NCBI GenBank assembly: GCA_026826555.1
Contig: JAKSZT010038599.1
Span: 399,727 to 463,726 of the forward strand
Direction: 5' to 3'
Length of the DNA: 64,000 nucleotides
DNA from: Tolypeutes matacus
Lineage: Eukaryota; Chordata; Mammalia; Cingulata; Chlamyphoridae
The notes under the pieces were generated by a model, which was given only the letters and a program-made list of their open reading frames with translations, was not told the origin of the DNA and ran no database searches. Below are positions 1 to 10,386 of this stretch, piece after piece (position 1 is the first letter of the stretch; each line of letters starts with the position of its first letter). Made by a program: the position numbers and the translations under genes.

Positions 1-1044
1 ATGTTCATGACATAAAAGGATTCCCCCATCTCTCCGCCCCTCTCTAGTGAGGACATATTCAGATTGGGTGTATCTGTCTTTATTACATGGACTGGAATTT
101 TCTGCTGAGTTGAAGCCAGTCATCTGCCTGAAGATTGGCTCTGCCTTTTCACAATAGCATAAATAATGGGCATAGTAGTTATGAATATTGGGCTATAATA
201 CACATAAAACCCTCTGGAGCTGTTTTTCTTTTCATTTTACACTGATGATAATTCAAAACATGCAAAGAAATAAAATATTTTAAGGATCTCACTAATATCC
301 CTAAATTTTGTCAAGCTCCATCAATCGCTGGACACTGGCTTCCCACTCTATGGCTGCATAATTAGGCTGTTTCCTTTGATTTTGCATAGATCCACACAGG
401 GCTCTTTTTTTGTCTCTCAAAAAAATTGTTATGCAGCCTCTTTTGGTGCGGTAACGTATAGAGGCCATTTGGAATATAACTTAGGTTATTATGTAATTCA
501 CAAATACTTTGCTGTACACAGAGTTGTGTATTTCTGTATTTACTCTTGTGCAAAACCTTATAAAGGTGAAAGCTGTTTAAGCACCCCTCGTCCCCGCGGT
601 CTTTCCTTGTCCAACATATCAATTCAAATTGTTCACTTTAGGTTTAGTAGAAACTTGGGGGAACTGGAAGAGACGGTATATAAAAATTACAGATATTTAA
701 CTGACAGTATATAATCAATTGAAAGTTCTATTTTGTAAAATAAGGGCAAATTTGAATTATGACATAAAAATGATCCAGTAAACATTTGTGCTAGGAAGAA
801 AACAAAGCTGTTGTACCACCTACATCTCTTTAGTTTGTTGTTTTATCTTCAGACAATCAGAAAGTTGAAGTTTTATTTTTGGTATAAGAGTTACCTGACA
901 AAAATCCGATCTGAGTGATTTTTCAGCTTAAATACATTTGCCAAGTATTTAAGTTACTGTATTTTGTCCTCTCTTGTATTCCCTGCAAAAGATATGATAT
1001 GGAGGTATATGTAATTCATAAATTAAAGAAAAAGGGTAGTGTTT
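1..1044. other. Unannotated AT-rich DNA
   Basis: I see no repeat family, RNA gene or convincing exon here. An open frame of 112 codons at 376-714 has no recognisable domain and is overlapped by an antisense frame, so I treat it as chance. Confidence 0.5.
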
Positions 1045-1222
1045 AGAGCACCGATATGGCACTAGCCTTTGAGACCTTGGGCAAGTTACTTAAGCTTTCA
1101 TTTGTTTAAATGGGAGCTAGCATGCCTTTGGCATTATTAGAAAATGTGGATAAGTTAATATATTTAAAGTACATATAATGCTGCCTGGCATACAATAAGC
1201 CCCTATGAGTAATCAATATTAT
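1045..1222 (+). repeat. MIR SINE relic (sense)
   Basis: The segment follows the order of the MIR consensus: the core-like run 'gaccttgggcaagttactta' at about 1072-1091, then a 'aaatggga' block, then the tail-like run 'ctgcctggcatacaataagc'. It is heavily diverged and lacks a detectable target duplication, as expected for an ancient mammalian SINE. Confidence 0.8.
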
Positions 1223-1225
1223 TAA

Positions 1226-1450
1226 AGAAAGGCTCAGAAATGTGACAGGTCACATAGCTAAGTCACTATTAGCTGAGCTGAGATTCCAGATTCTGTCGGA
1301 ATGCGATATACAACAGTCCTGGAATATAGTGAGTGTCCCTACTTGGTATCTGCTATTAAAAACAGGCAAAAACATGTTACTGGTCATGAGCTAAGCTTGA
1401 ATTTGAACTGCAGGTGTATCTGATTTAAAGCCCTGATCTTCTTAAAACTC
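1226..1450 (-). repeat. MIR SINE relic (antisense)
   Basis: The order 'aggctcagaaatgtgacagg', 'tcacatagctaagtcac', 'gctgagattccaga' and, further on, 'tttgaactgcaggtgta' matches the reverse complement of MIR. It lies head to tail with the sense MIR immediately upstream, giving a degenerate inverted pair. Confidence 0.6.
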
Positions 1451-1455
1451 TACAG

Positions 1456-1647
1456 CAGGGGTTCTTAACCTTTTTTGTTCCATGGACTCCTTTGCCAAAC
1501 AGGTAAAAACCACGGACTCTTCACTAAGTCCACACTATATTGTGTATTATTTAATAAATATATCACACTCCCACCAACATGTCCCCACAAGAATAATGTT
1601 TTTTTGAATTTCAATTCAAGCTCACGGACCCCTTGTAAAAACCCCTG
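1456..1647. mobile_element. Non-autonomous hAT MITE with 8-bp target duplication
   Basis: The element begins 'caggggttcttaacc' and ends 'aaaaacccctg', so the outer 8 bases form a CAGGGGTT terminal inverted repeat. The body carries 'catggactcctttg' near the left and 'cacggaccccttg' near the right, typical of a mammalian hAT MITE. The flanking octamers CTCTACAG (1448-1455) and GTTTACAG (1648-1655) match at 6 of 8 positions, with T at position 2 and A at position 7 as hAT target sites prefer. It has no coding capacity. The exact Repbase name is not claimed. Confidence 0.78.
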
Positions 1648-1655
1648 GTTTACAG

Positions 1656-2689
1656 GAATTGTAATCTTATTTTAGAACTATTTATTAGTATAGGCTTTAC
1701 AACCTTTTAAGTAAGCCTACCATTTACCATGGCTTTAAAAAGGCATGTTGTGGAATTGCTCAGAAAATACAACACATTTATAAAACATAATAATATTTCT
1801 AGATGAGAATATAATAAAAAGAACCAATTAACACACACTTTGAATTGCTTCTACAGGTATCTCTTTGAATTTAAAAACTACTCATTAAAAGTTAAACACA
1901 CACAAAAAAATGCAATGGGTTTATTTATATTTCTTGCAGACTTCAGCAGGGCAATTAGGTAAGCCCATATTCTCACCTCAACATATTTTCTTTGGGTATT
2001 TGGAATTATATTAAGCAAAGGCCCTGTTTGTGGGAAGCAGCTTTTACACGGTGACATATTTGTTTCTGTGGTTTGCTGCATTAATTTTGCTTTCATTCAG
2101 TTTTCTTAATCTGTGAGGTTTGGGAATATTTTGTTTCAGTTTGGTTCAAATATTTTGTGGTAATTTTCCCATTACCTTGCTTTGCAAGATGTGTTACCGT
2201 TTAATCTTTAGATTGACCATTTTCACATAGGTGATTGTACAGCCCGGCTGTCTCCCCAGCACTCACTGTTACTCTTTAATATGAACTTGGAATTGATATG
2301 CCCTGATAACTGTTATGAGCACTCATTCCATTTGCTTTGCCATCTAGCAATGTTGGATCATGAAAATATGTGTTGAAGGAAAGCAAAGAGACTTTTCTCT
2401 CTTTTCTTGCTGCTGTAGTAGCTGATAAGACTAAGACATAAAACAGATCATTATTAGGCCGGAGAGCTTAGTTGAACTAACATTAAAATGTATGTAGAAA
2501 TTATATATAGTGGATTCAGATATTCCATTGAAGGCTGAAACAAGTATTCCAGACACTGTGCCCAAAATCCTTGCAAAGAATTGACAACTTGCTTCCTGTC
2601 AGATCATCTTCAGAAAGATCTAGTGCATGCTTGTCTCTGATAAGTGAATTTCAAATTTCTTAATTTAGAATCATGTTCCTCTGGCTCCA
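1656..2689. other. Unannotated AT-rich DNA
   Basis: No recognisable repeat, gene or RNA. Short open frames only, none above 75 codons. Confidence 0.5.
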
Positions 2690-3145
2690 ATCTCCCTCTC
2701 TCATTTTTATTTTCCTTTCTTCCTCTTCATGAATTCTGTACTCCAGCTATATTTGGCAAATTTCAAGTGCCTTTACCTGCTTCACACTTTCCTGCCAGCT
2801 TATATTAATTCATACTTTAATCTCCTGTAATTCTGTCTTTACAATTTTACATTACTAAATCCCACCTTCCTTGATTCCTCTCATATCAAGTTTTCCTAAT
2901 TACCAAGTCTTAGTGCCAAATTTTACATCAATTTTTCTGGGTGATTTATGGCACCTAGATCTTGCTACTTTCAATGATAGAATGTTTGTGCATGTAAGTG
3001 TATGTATGTGTTATTTCTTTGTTAGCCCAGACTCTCTTCAATGGGAGTCTGATTCCAAGTGTGATTTATGTTTACCTCCCCTTAATTCTTAGCAGAGTGC
3101 TTTGTTTATATAAAATATTAGATGCTCGTTAGAAAATGGTTGAAT
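2690..3145 (+). repeat. L2 LINE 3' relic (weak)
   Basis: The end of this segment resembles the L2 3' end in order: a 'gttagcccagactctcttca' block where L2 has its 'actagactgtaagctcc' stretch, then 'cttagcagagtgctttg', then a 'tgctcgttagaaaatggttg' block ahead of the terminal repeats. Divergence is high. The boundary to the left is a guess. Confidence 0.4.
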
Positions 3146-3545
3146 TCATTTTATGTGAAAAGTGGGAATTGTATGTGATTTCTAGGGTCTTCCATACAAT
3201 GTATAAATATTAATTATTCAACAAATATTTATTGAATTCTTGCAATATATTTGGTTCTGGGAATATTGCATTCCTACAAAATATTGAACTCTAAGTAACA
3301 CAGTTGAAGGTGATTTCTGAAGGCGCTCACAGAATGGGAGATATGCAAATGTATGTTTGCATGTATCTCACAAATCATGTAAGCTCCATTAGAACATGCA
3401 TTCTTCTGTTTTACTCAAAATCTAATATGTTGCAGGAATTTCATTGTTACTCAGATAAATGTGTTGTACCCTGATGTGATAACTATACAGTACAAGAGTG
3501 AGGGGTCCAGTAGCAGAGAAATGGGTGTCAAGGCAGGATGCTATA
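3146..3545. other. Unannotated DNA with old interspersed-repeat flavour
   Basis: The run 'caacaaatatttattga' at about 3219 belongs to a class very common in mammalian genomes, but I cannot assign a family name. Nothing else is recognised. Confidence 0.4.
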
Positions 3546-3559
3546 AAAAGAGAATGGAA

Positions 3560-3670
3560 AACAAAAAAACAGAAAACAAAAAACAAACAAAAAATAACAA
3601 CAAAAAAACAAAAAAACAAAACAAAAAAAAGAAAAAACAAAATAAAAAAAAACCCCAAAAATTAAAAAAC
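3560..3670 (+). mobile_element. A-rich insert with 14-bp target duplication (tail-only retroinsertion)
   Basis: About 111 bases consist almost only of A with interspersed C, G and T. They are flanked by a perfect direct repeat, AAAAGAGAATGGAA, at 3546-3559 and 3671-3684. The duplication starts with AAAA, as expected for the L1 endonuclease target. There is no element body between the duplications, so this looks like target-primed insertion of a poly(A) tail alone, later expanded into an A/C-rich simple repeat. A plain duplication plus microsatellite growth is the alternative. Confidence 0.65.
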
Positions 3671-3684
3671 AAAAGAGAATGGAA

Positions 3685-5072
3685 GACAGATAAAAATGTA
3701 AAAGGTAACATATTCAATATTGAGGAGATTGGTCTTGCTCCTAGGAGAAATGAGAGTCAGACAGCAGAAGTCTTTAAAGAAGGATAGTGGAGTCCTTGAT
3801 TTATTCGGAAATAACTTTCATGGAAGTGTATAAGAAGCACCAAGGAGGGAAGAAACAAAGAGCCCTGAAGGGATTTGAGTTGTATGCTTAGTTGGGACAT
3901 ATTTCAGTTATACTTATAATCCTTTGTAGCATCAGTGGCCATTCTTCATGTGGTATAAGAAGTAGTTAAGAGAACCATATTTGGTAATTTCTAGGCAGTG
4001 TCTCATAGACACTAGAGACTTATTTCTGTAGTAGAGCAATAAGTAAAATTAATATCAAGAGAAACACATATTAATGCATGGCTTTCAAAATCCATAGATA
4101 GAACCAATCTTTAAACATAGAGTTTGGCAAATTTAAACTGTTTGTGTGACAACATGGCAAATCTGTATGATGTTTGGTGATAGGTTTTAAGTATGATTTT
4201 ACTTTTAAAATTTCTTTGCTCTAGTACAAACTCAAAAGTAGTTTTCCTTCATGGTGATCTGTGATCTCAAACAAAGTCCTTTTAGAAGGCTAAAGGGGAT
4301 GAAGACTAAAGAATCAACAAATGCATGGCATCCCATTTCTACCTATATCTTTCTCTGAACTCAAACTATAAAATATTTTTTTCCTATCTCTTTATCCAGA
4401 AGCATTTTTCTTTGGTTTTCATTTCGCAGTGTATTACTAAAAAAACAATTATGGCATGCTTAGTGTGGAGATGATTTTCACAGAGCTGTAGCTTATAGGA
4501 CTCACTGTATGCTTTTGAAAACAAACAAACAAACAGAATAACAACAATCCGTTGGGTCTCATTTGCAGTAAGATAGTTCTGACAATTCTATGACAGTGAA
4601 ATTTTAAGGATCATTGATATGGGAGGCACAATCTGTGGGGTCTCTTGTATTTTTCTTTTTTTTTTTTTAACTTTAATTCCCTTGAAAAGATATTCTGCTA
4701 CACTAGATGCTTTCTGCCTAGATGTTTTCTGCCTGATATTTGACTTGCATCCAAAGAAATTCAGCTTCAATCTGTTAGAGCTGAAAGGGCCCGTACCATG
4801 CTAGGGACTATCTTGTGTTTCAAGAAGGTAGAAATTCTGGAATATGAATAATGATTAATGTATGGTACTACTGTTAAATTTTACAAGAAAGATGCCCTGT
4901 AATGTTATCCTGTGTTTGTAGAGCCATTCTTAATATTCCATAAAATGTAGAGGTTTTACATGACATATCTCTGCAAAATATTTAACCCAGCATTCTGTAG
5001 ATAAATACTCACTTTCATAATGCTCTATCTTCAGGATATTTCTTTTATGTTTTACCATAACATTTACTAAAA
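3685..5072. other. Unannotated AT-rich DNA
   Basis: No family recognised. It contains a short (AAAC)n run at about 4518-4535 and a T-run near 4660. Open frames are short and lack known domains. Confidence 0.5.
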
Positions 5073-5084
5073 ATCCTATATAAG

Positions 5085-5422
5085 GAGCAGCGGATGTTGC
5101 TCAAGCAATTGAGCTCCCACCTACTACATGAGAGGTCCCTGGTTCGGTTCCTGGTGCTTCCTAAAGAGCTGGCACTAAGGGAAGGTGCAGCAAGCTGATG
5201 CAACAAGATGACGCAACAAGAGACACAAGAAGAAAAATACAATGAGAAGCCCAAGAAAGCAGGGAACAAGGTGGCTCAAGCGATTAGTCATCTCTCTCCC
5301 ATATTGGAATTTCCGTTTTTGGTTCCTGATGCCTCCTAAAGAACAAGGAAGATGAACAGACACAGCAAGTGCAAAACAATGAGGGAGTGGGAAGAAATAA
5401 ATGAAATAAATCTTAAAAAAAT
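5085..5422 (+). mobile_element. Dimeric DAS-like tRNA-derived SINE
   Basis: A full retroposed SINE flanked by the perfect 12-bp duplication ATCCTATATAAG (5073-5084 and 5423-5434). The left tRNA-related head has an A-box-like 'ttgctcaagca' and a B box 'ggttcggttcc' (5141-5151). A linker with 'caagatgacgcaacaag' follows. A second, degenerate tRNA-like unit starts at about 5270 ('ggtggctcaagcgattag'), with its B-box position weakened to 'ttggttcctgatg'. The element ends in an 'aaataaa' repeat and A tail. Both the sequence and this dimeric layout resemble DAS SINEs described from armadillo. It would have been made by RNA polymerase III and mobilised by L1 proteins. Confidence 0.85.
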
Positions 5423-5434
5423 ATCCTATATAAG

Positions 5435-7014
5435 TCATATTCAATATACTTTATTACGTAATTTTAAAAAATAAATGATGAATATTCATTCGGATTTTCA
5501 ATTATTCTTGCTTGATAAGTTTCAGTATGACTGCTGTCATGCCCTTAACATTGCTGATGTCCAAATAAAAATTTTCCTAAATGAAAAAGTTAGATGTTTT
5601 ATCTTTAAAATTCACTTAGAGATAAAAATTTTCTTACAAATCTTGTTACGAAAAACAATATACTCTCTGATATATTTTTGGAATGTCTTACCATTGAATA
5701 TAACTTAGGATTGCCTTCATGCTTGCTTCATCAATTCTCAATGTAACTTCCATTGATATACTGAAAAGTATATCAGAAATACTAATGTTAGTGTTGAGTC
5801 ATGTGCTGATTTGGCTGAAGCATTAACCAATAGAGAGTAAAAGTATAAAGGTTCTGGATCTATATTTCAAATTGTATTTTTCTATTATTAAGTTCACCAG
5901 AGGGCTATAATAACTCAACAATAATTATGAGTATTTGTTTTAATCAATGCACCATTCTAGATGCCTGTATTAAAAATATGGGAAAGATACTATCTGTGCT
6001 TTCAAAGGACTTCTTACCAAGGGAGTCAGATGTGTAAACAACACAAAGTGTTACTAATGCTACAGAATGAAAGGGACTGAAAAGGAAAGTGAGGACGTTG
6101 GGAAAGGTTTAATAGTACAAGAAGCTATTGAGCTGAGCCTAGTAATACAAATGAGGCTTCCCCAAATTAAAGAGGGAAGAAAGAGGGATTTCTAATGGAC
6201 AAGAAGTCATGAATAAAGTTGTGAAAATATCAAAATTCATTGTTTATTTAGTAAAGGCCACATAATCTAGTGTGGTTAGAGTCTAGGGTACATGGATGAG
6301 TGGCTATGTATGAACTGGAAAAATAAGGCAGACCCAGACTAAGATGGATCTTAAAATTTACACTAAGGAATTTTGTTTTAATCTATAAGCATTTAAAAGA
6401 CACTGAAAGTTTTCAAGCAAGGGTATGACACGAGTGTTTTAGAAAGATGGATTTGTTGGTAGAGTGGAGGGTAGATTTTCAGTAGAGAGCACTGGAAGAA
6501 GAGATGACTGTCAGGGTGTTAGAATAGTCTGATCACAGCTGATCTTGTGATTCTGGTACCATGCCCTTGGGCACTGACCATTGGTACAGATCAAGAGGCA
6601 TCTGGACAGATGGATATACAATATTTGGTAGATGATTGGGTGTTGGAGAAGAGAGGAGAGAGAAAGTAAAGATGACAGAAAAATTTGCTTTGATTTTAGT
6701 TTTGAGCATTTTAATCATAAAGTAGAATCTGAAATGCAGAAGATTAAGATTAGGAGATGAAAGCATTAAACAGTTTATTTACATTTAAGATAGGTGATTC
6801 CATAAAAGGATAGGAGACCCCAGGAATACATATAAAGACAGAAGGCAGTGGAGGCCCAAATCTTGACAAGCCATGGAAGGATAATGTGAAAGAGAAGTCA
6901 AAGAGATATATTTAGAATCAGGAGAAGATAGTGTGATGGATAGCAAAGAAGGACAGTGTTGCGGTAAGAATGAGAAGACATACTACGACTAAAATCACAG
7001 AAATACTAAAAGCT
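5435..7014. other. Unannotated DNA
   Basis: No gene. The stretch from about 5940 to 6480 reads like a very common but unnamed mammalian repeat class ('ggactgaaaaggaaagtgag', 'aaagatactatctgtgcttt'), too diverged for me to name. A small perfect hairpin, gatatact/agtatatc, lies at about 5755-5775. Confidence 0.4.
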
Positions 7015-7092
7015 GAAATCAATTTAACACTTACTAGGTGCTAGTCTTTGTACTATAGATATTACAGAGATTATCCTATTTAGTCATAATAA
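7015..7092 (-). repeat. MIR relic fragment
   Basis: The run 'aacacttactaggtgctag' followed by 'attatcctatttagtcataa' matches the reverse complement of the MIR 3' half. It may be one piece of the same MIR as the fragment near 7540, with about 450 bases between them. Confidence 0.55.
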
Positions 7093-7539
7093 TAATCTTT
7101 TTTCAAGCAATAGAAATCAAGTTCATAATTTAATAACTTATACCAAAAAAAGTCTTGTGAAACATGAGGTGGAGCTCATAACTCATAATAGAAAAAGGTC
7201 TGTTCCAACTTCCTAGGATAGAAGCAAATCTAGAGATTAGTAGGGACTGGTAAACTGTCCCTTTCAAGCACTAATGCTAGAATAACTTAAATCCAATTAT
7301 TTTAATTTATCTCATAACTGTGTTCATTATTCAAATTCAAGGAAGGGGTTGTCCAAATAACCTGTTGGAGTAAGCTGCCAATTTTTTAGTTAAAGTAAGG
7401 CTACATATTTTGAATAACTTTCCTATCAGACTAAAGTCAGTGGGTAAAAGAAATCTCCTTGAAGAAAACTGGGCTGTCGTTATTTATTCAGAGTAGATGG
7501 AATTGGAGACTAGCAATGTAAAAATCCCCAGTTTCAATG

Positions 7540-7645
7540 TGAGGAAGCCAAATCATAAGGAAGTTAAGTAACTTGCCAAATTCAAGCAGTTAGTAAGTGA
7601 TTAAATTCATGTCAATGTCCGAGCCCCAGCATTCAGATCAAGAAA
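7540..7645 (-). repeat. MIR relic fragment
   Basis: 'gttaagtaacttgccaaatt', then 'agcagttagtaagtgat', then an 'attcatgtcaatgtccgagc' block matches the reverse complement of the MIR core. Confidence 0.6.
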
Positions 7646-9253
7646 ATTGAAGAGTAAGAAAAGACTACTTCAGTTAGCATTTCTGAATTAGCATGATGGA
7701 CGGGCAAGATTGCTTGAGGTCTTATGGAGTCAATTTTAAGTAAGAAAAGCCATAGAATGTAAGGTAAATTTCTAAAAATTTTTGCAGGAAAGAAAAGGAA
7801 ACAGCAACTTGATGTTAGAAGGGGTGAGGAAAGATCCTTTTTCAAAACAGGGAAATTCAAGTAGGTTTATAGGTTGAAAGAAAGTTAGAAGTTGAACAGA
7901 AAAGAATAAGCACATTGTTGAAACAAGTTCTTGGAAGAGGTATAGAAGGAGTCAAATCAAAAGCTTAGACAGATAAGAGCATAGGGTTCTTCTTCTGAGA
8001 TGCAAAGAGAGGTCCAGATGAGTGAATATACAGGTAAATTTTAATATGTAGAGGATGGATGCTCAGGGCATTTATGCCTGATAGGTTGAATTTTTTAAGC
8101 AATAGGAGGTGATATCATGTGTTGAGGTTGAGGGATGTGAGGGTGAGGGTGGTGATCTGAGGAGGGTGTTGTGCTGGAAACAGCTGCTGTGTGGAAGGGG
8201 AAGGCTGGCCAAATAGGAATGAGTAATAGAACTGCTGAGCAGCTCTGAGGGTTCATCCGACATCGGAAATCATAAATTTGTAGTAGAGTCAATCAGCATG
8301 GTTATTCAATTTTCTCAGAAACTCTTGGCAGCCCAGGAGGAGGAGGTGGAGGAGAACAAACAGATGGTAGGATTGATTTCATAATGGGATTGGCAAGGCA
8401 GCTGTGAGAGAAGGTCAAAGAATGGAGGAAATCAACTGCATGCACCCAGAAAGTGCAGTTGAAAATGGTTATCAGTGAGGTCAAAATTAGGGACAGATGG
8501 AAGTCACGCCAGCAGTGATTGGAGACTGCTAGGAAATGGAAGAGCAAAGCAGGGGAAGTCATCAGCTTTTGAAATTCAAGAAGTTTTTGTGGGCATGAAT
8601 TAGTGGAATAGGTGACTAGAAAGGAGGATTTCACAATTCCAGATGTTACAATGGAACACTTTTTCCTTAGAAACAGTCCCTTTTGTATCTATGGGTGTGG
8701 ATTGCCAAAGCGGAGTGGAAGTGACTGCCACTGAAATATAATGGTAAAATAATGTTGAAGCTAGATAGATAAATGAGTCATCCAAGTCATTGAGATAGTG
8801 ACAAGTGATAGAAGTAAACCAAGGCAGCTGCCAGATTATTCAAATGAATTAATGAAGTAGTTGTGGGTACCAAATTTAGAAGAGAGCTAGTTTGATTGTT
8901 TGGGCTTTGTAGATGTAAGACTTATTGAATTAAGATAGTAGAAAAATGTCCCAGAACAGGTAGTGTAAATCCAAGACAATGGCCCTCTTTCCCTTTGCCT
9001 TGAGATAGGAAGATTATTATTATTTTTAACAGTATTCTAGTATGTAATGTAATCTATATGAACTAAAACTTAAAACTTATTGCAAGCAATTCCCATAGAG
9101 CTTTAATGTTTATTTAGCTTAAGATATGTTCTAGTGTGTAAATTTCTTCCACTTTTCTAGGTCATGCCAGTTTGTATTTAAACATCTGGTAATGTAACTT
9201 ATCTTAAACACAAATACCTAATTGACCCTCCACCCCCCAAAAGTCTCTGACTT
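7646..9253. other. Unannotated DNA
   Basis: No gene is supported. A 110-codon frame on the minus strand (8302-8634) is rich in low-complexity leucine and proline and has no domain I recognise. Parts of 7700-8600 look like old interspersed repeat, not assignable by eye. Confidence 0.4.
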
Positions 9254-9268
9254 AATTGCCTAAAGTTA

Positions 9269-9299
9269 AAAAAAAATTAAAAAAAAAAAGAAAAAAAAA
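9269..9299 (+). mobile_element. Short poly(A)-only insert with 15-bp target duplication
   Basis: Thirty-one bases, almost pure A, lie between two perfect copies of AATTGCCTAAAGTTA (9254-9268 and 9300-9314). The upstream copy is preceded by TT, so the junction fits the TT/AA preference of L1 endonuclease. No element body remains, so this looks like target-primed reverse transcription that stopped inside the tail. Confidence 0.75.
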
Positions 9300-9314
9300 A
9301 ATTGCCTAAAGTTA

Positions 9315-9779
9315 CCACTCCATGATTCTGGTCTCCTTCACCAAAACCGTGTCAAAGTGTTGTGCATATAGTCATTTTCCACTTACATCCAAAGTTCTCC
9401 TTAATTCACTCCAATGGGGCTATTGTCACTTCTGCTTCCCTGACATGGCTTGTATCAAGCTCACCAGACCACATTTCTCTGAATCCAGTAGCCCATTCCA
9501 TCCTTCTTTTTAAATCGTGGTGTTTGAACGGTTGTTCACTCCCTCGCCCTGGAGCAATTTTTATCATCATAGTTCACCCAGTTTTCCTCCTCTGTTACTG
9601 ACTGTGTCTTCTCATTCTCCTATGCTTGTCTATTAAACGTCTAAATCTTGTAGTGCCCCAGGATTTTGTTTTTCATATGTCACCATCCTAGATTTCTGCC
9701 CTGGGTTCCATACTCAGTACAACTGCCTACCTGGCTATTCCACTGGGAAAGGCTCTATTACTCACTGATGAAATGGTAG
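9315..9779 (+). repeat. L2 LINE relic, reverse-transcriptase region
   Basis: The order of 'agttttcctcctctgttact', 'gtctaaatcttgtagtgccc' (where L2 encodes the GVPQGS region) and 'caactgcctacctggctatt' follows the L2 ORF2 consensus. Reading frames are lost. An L2 3' fragment follows at about 10020, with a MIR between them. Confidence 0.65.
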
Positions 9780-10018
9780 GTTCTGATACCTTATTCTCTT
9801 TGATTCTGTCACTTATTAGCTGACTGACTAGGGCAGGGTACTTCATCTCCTTTATCTTGGTTTGCTCATCTTTAAAATGAGTATAGTATACTTCATTATC
9901 TTCAGGGGGTCATAGGAGAATAAAAAAAAGCAACAGATATGAATAAGTGAAAAAAAAATTAAGGTGCTGAAAAATGTGCCTGGTGTAGAATAAGTGCTCA
10001 GTAAGTGCTGTTATTTTC
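9780..10018 (+). repeat. MIR SINE relic
   Basis: Order matches MIR: 'gtcacttattagctgactga', 'gctcatctttaaaatgagta', 'ggtcataggagaat', 'gcctggtgtagaataagtgc', 'tcagtaagtgctgttatttt'. It appears to separate two pieces of L2. Confidence 0.8.
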
Positions 10019-10135
10019 TTCTCTGTCATTTAAATCTCACTTCAAATATCAAGTCCTCCTACAGTCTTTCCTGACCACTTTCCATCATGACAGTTTACTT
10101 TTTTTTTGGTAGCACTTATCCAGATATGCAATCTC
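10019..10135 (+). repeat. L2 LINE 3' relic
   Basis: 'ttaaatctcacttcaaatat' and 'cctacagtctttcctgacca' match the L2 3' region that normally reads 'caaatgtcacctcctcagag...ccttccctgacca'. It probably belongs to the same L2 as the segment ending near 9779. Confidence 0.65.
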
Positions 10136-10344
10136 TGGCTTCAACCATAGTTTACCCAAATTGATCACAACTAAATCTGGAAAAATAAAAGGGTCTCTGT
10201 AGAGTTTGATTTTTTATCTGGTTATTTGTATTATGTTCATCAGATTTCCTAAATTTAATTTTTGCATATGCTTGATCATGTAAGTAAGTGCTTATTAGCT
10301 GAAATGTTAGTGTCTGCTCATACATTAGGCATTTTGGAATGTTG

Positions 10345-10386
10345 TAAGCCTCTCCAACTGTCTTCTAAGCCTCTCCAACTGTCTTC
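10345..10386 (+). repeat. Perfect 21-bp tandem duplication
   Basis: Two adjacent identical copies of a unit beginning 'taagcctctccaactg' at 10345-10365 and 10366-10386, with no mismatch. Perfect identity suggests a recent replication-slippage event. Confidence 0.9.

Noticed and set aside
376..714. 112-codon open frame on the plus strand
   Set aside because: Featureless, with a competing antisense frame over the same bases.
3461..3787. 108-codon lysine and asparagine-rich frame
   Set aside because: Translation of the A/C-rich insert, a low-complexity artefact.
8302..8634. 110-codon minus-strand frame with a proline run
   Set aside because: No domain and the proline run comes from a GGA-type simple repeat.
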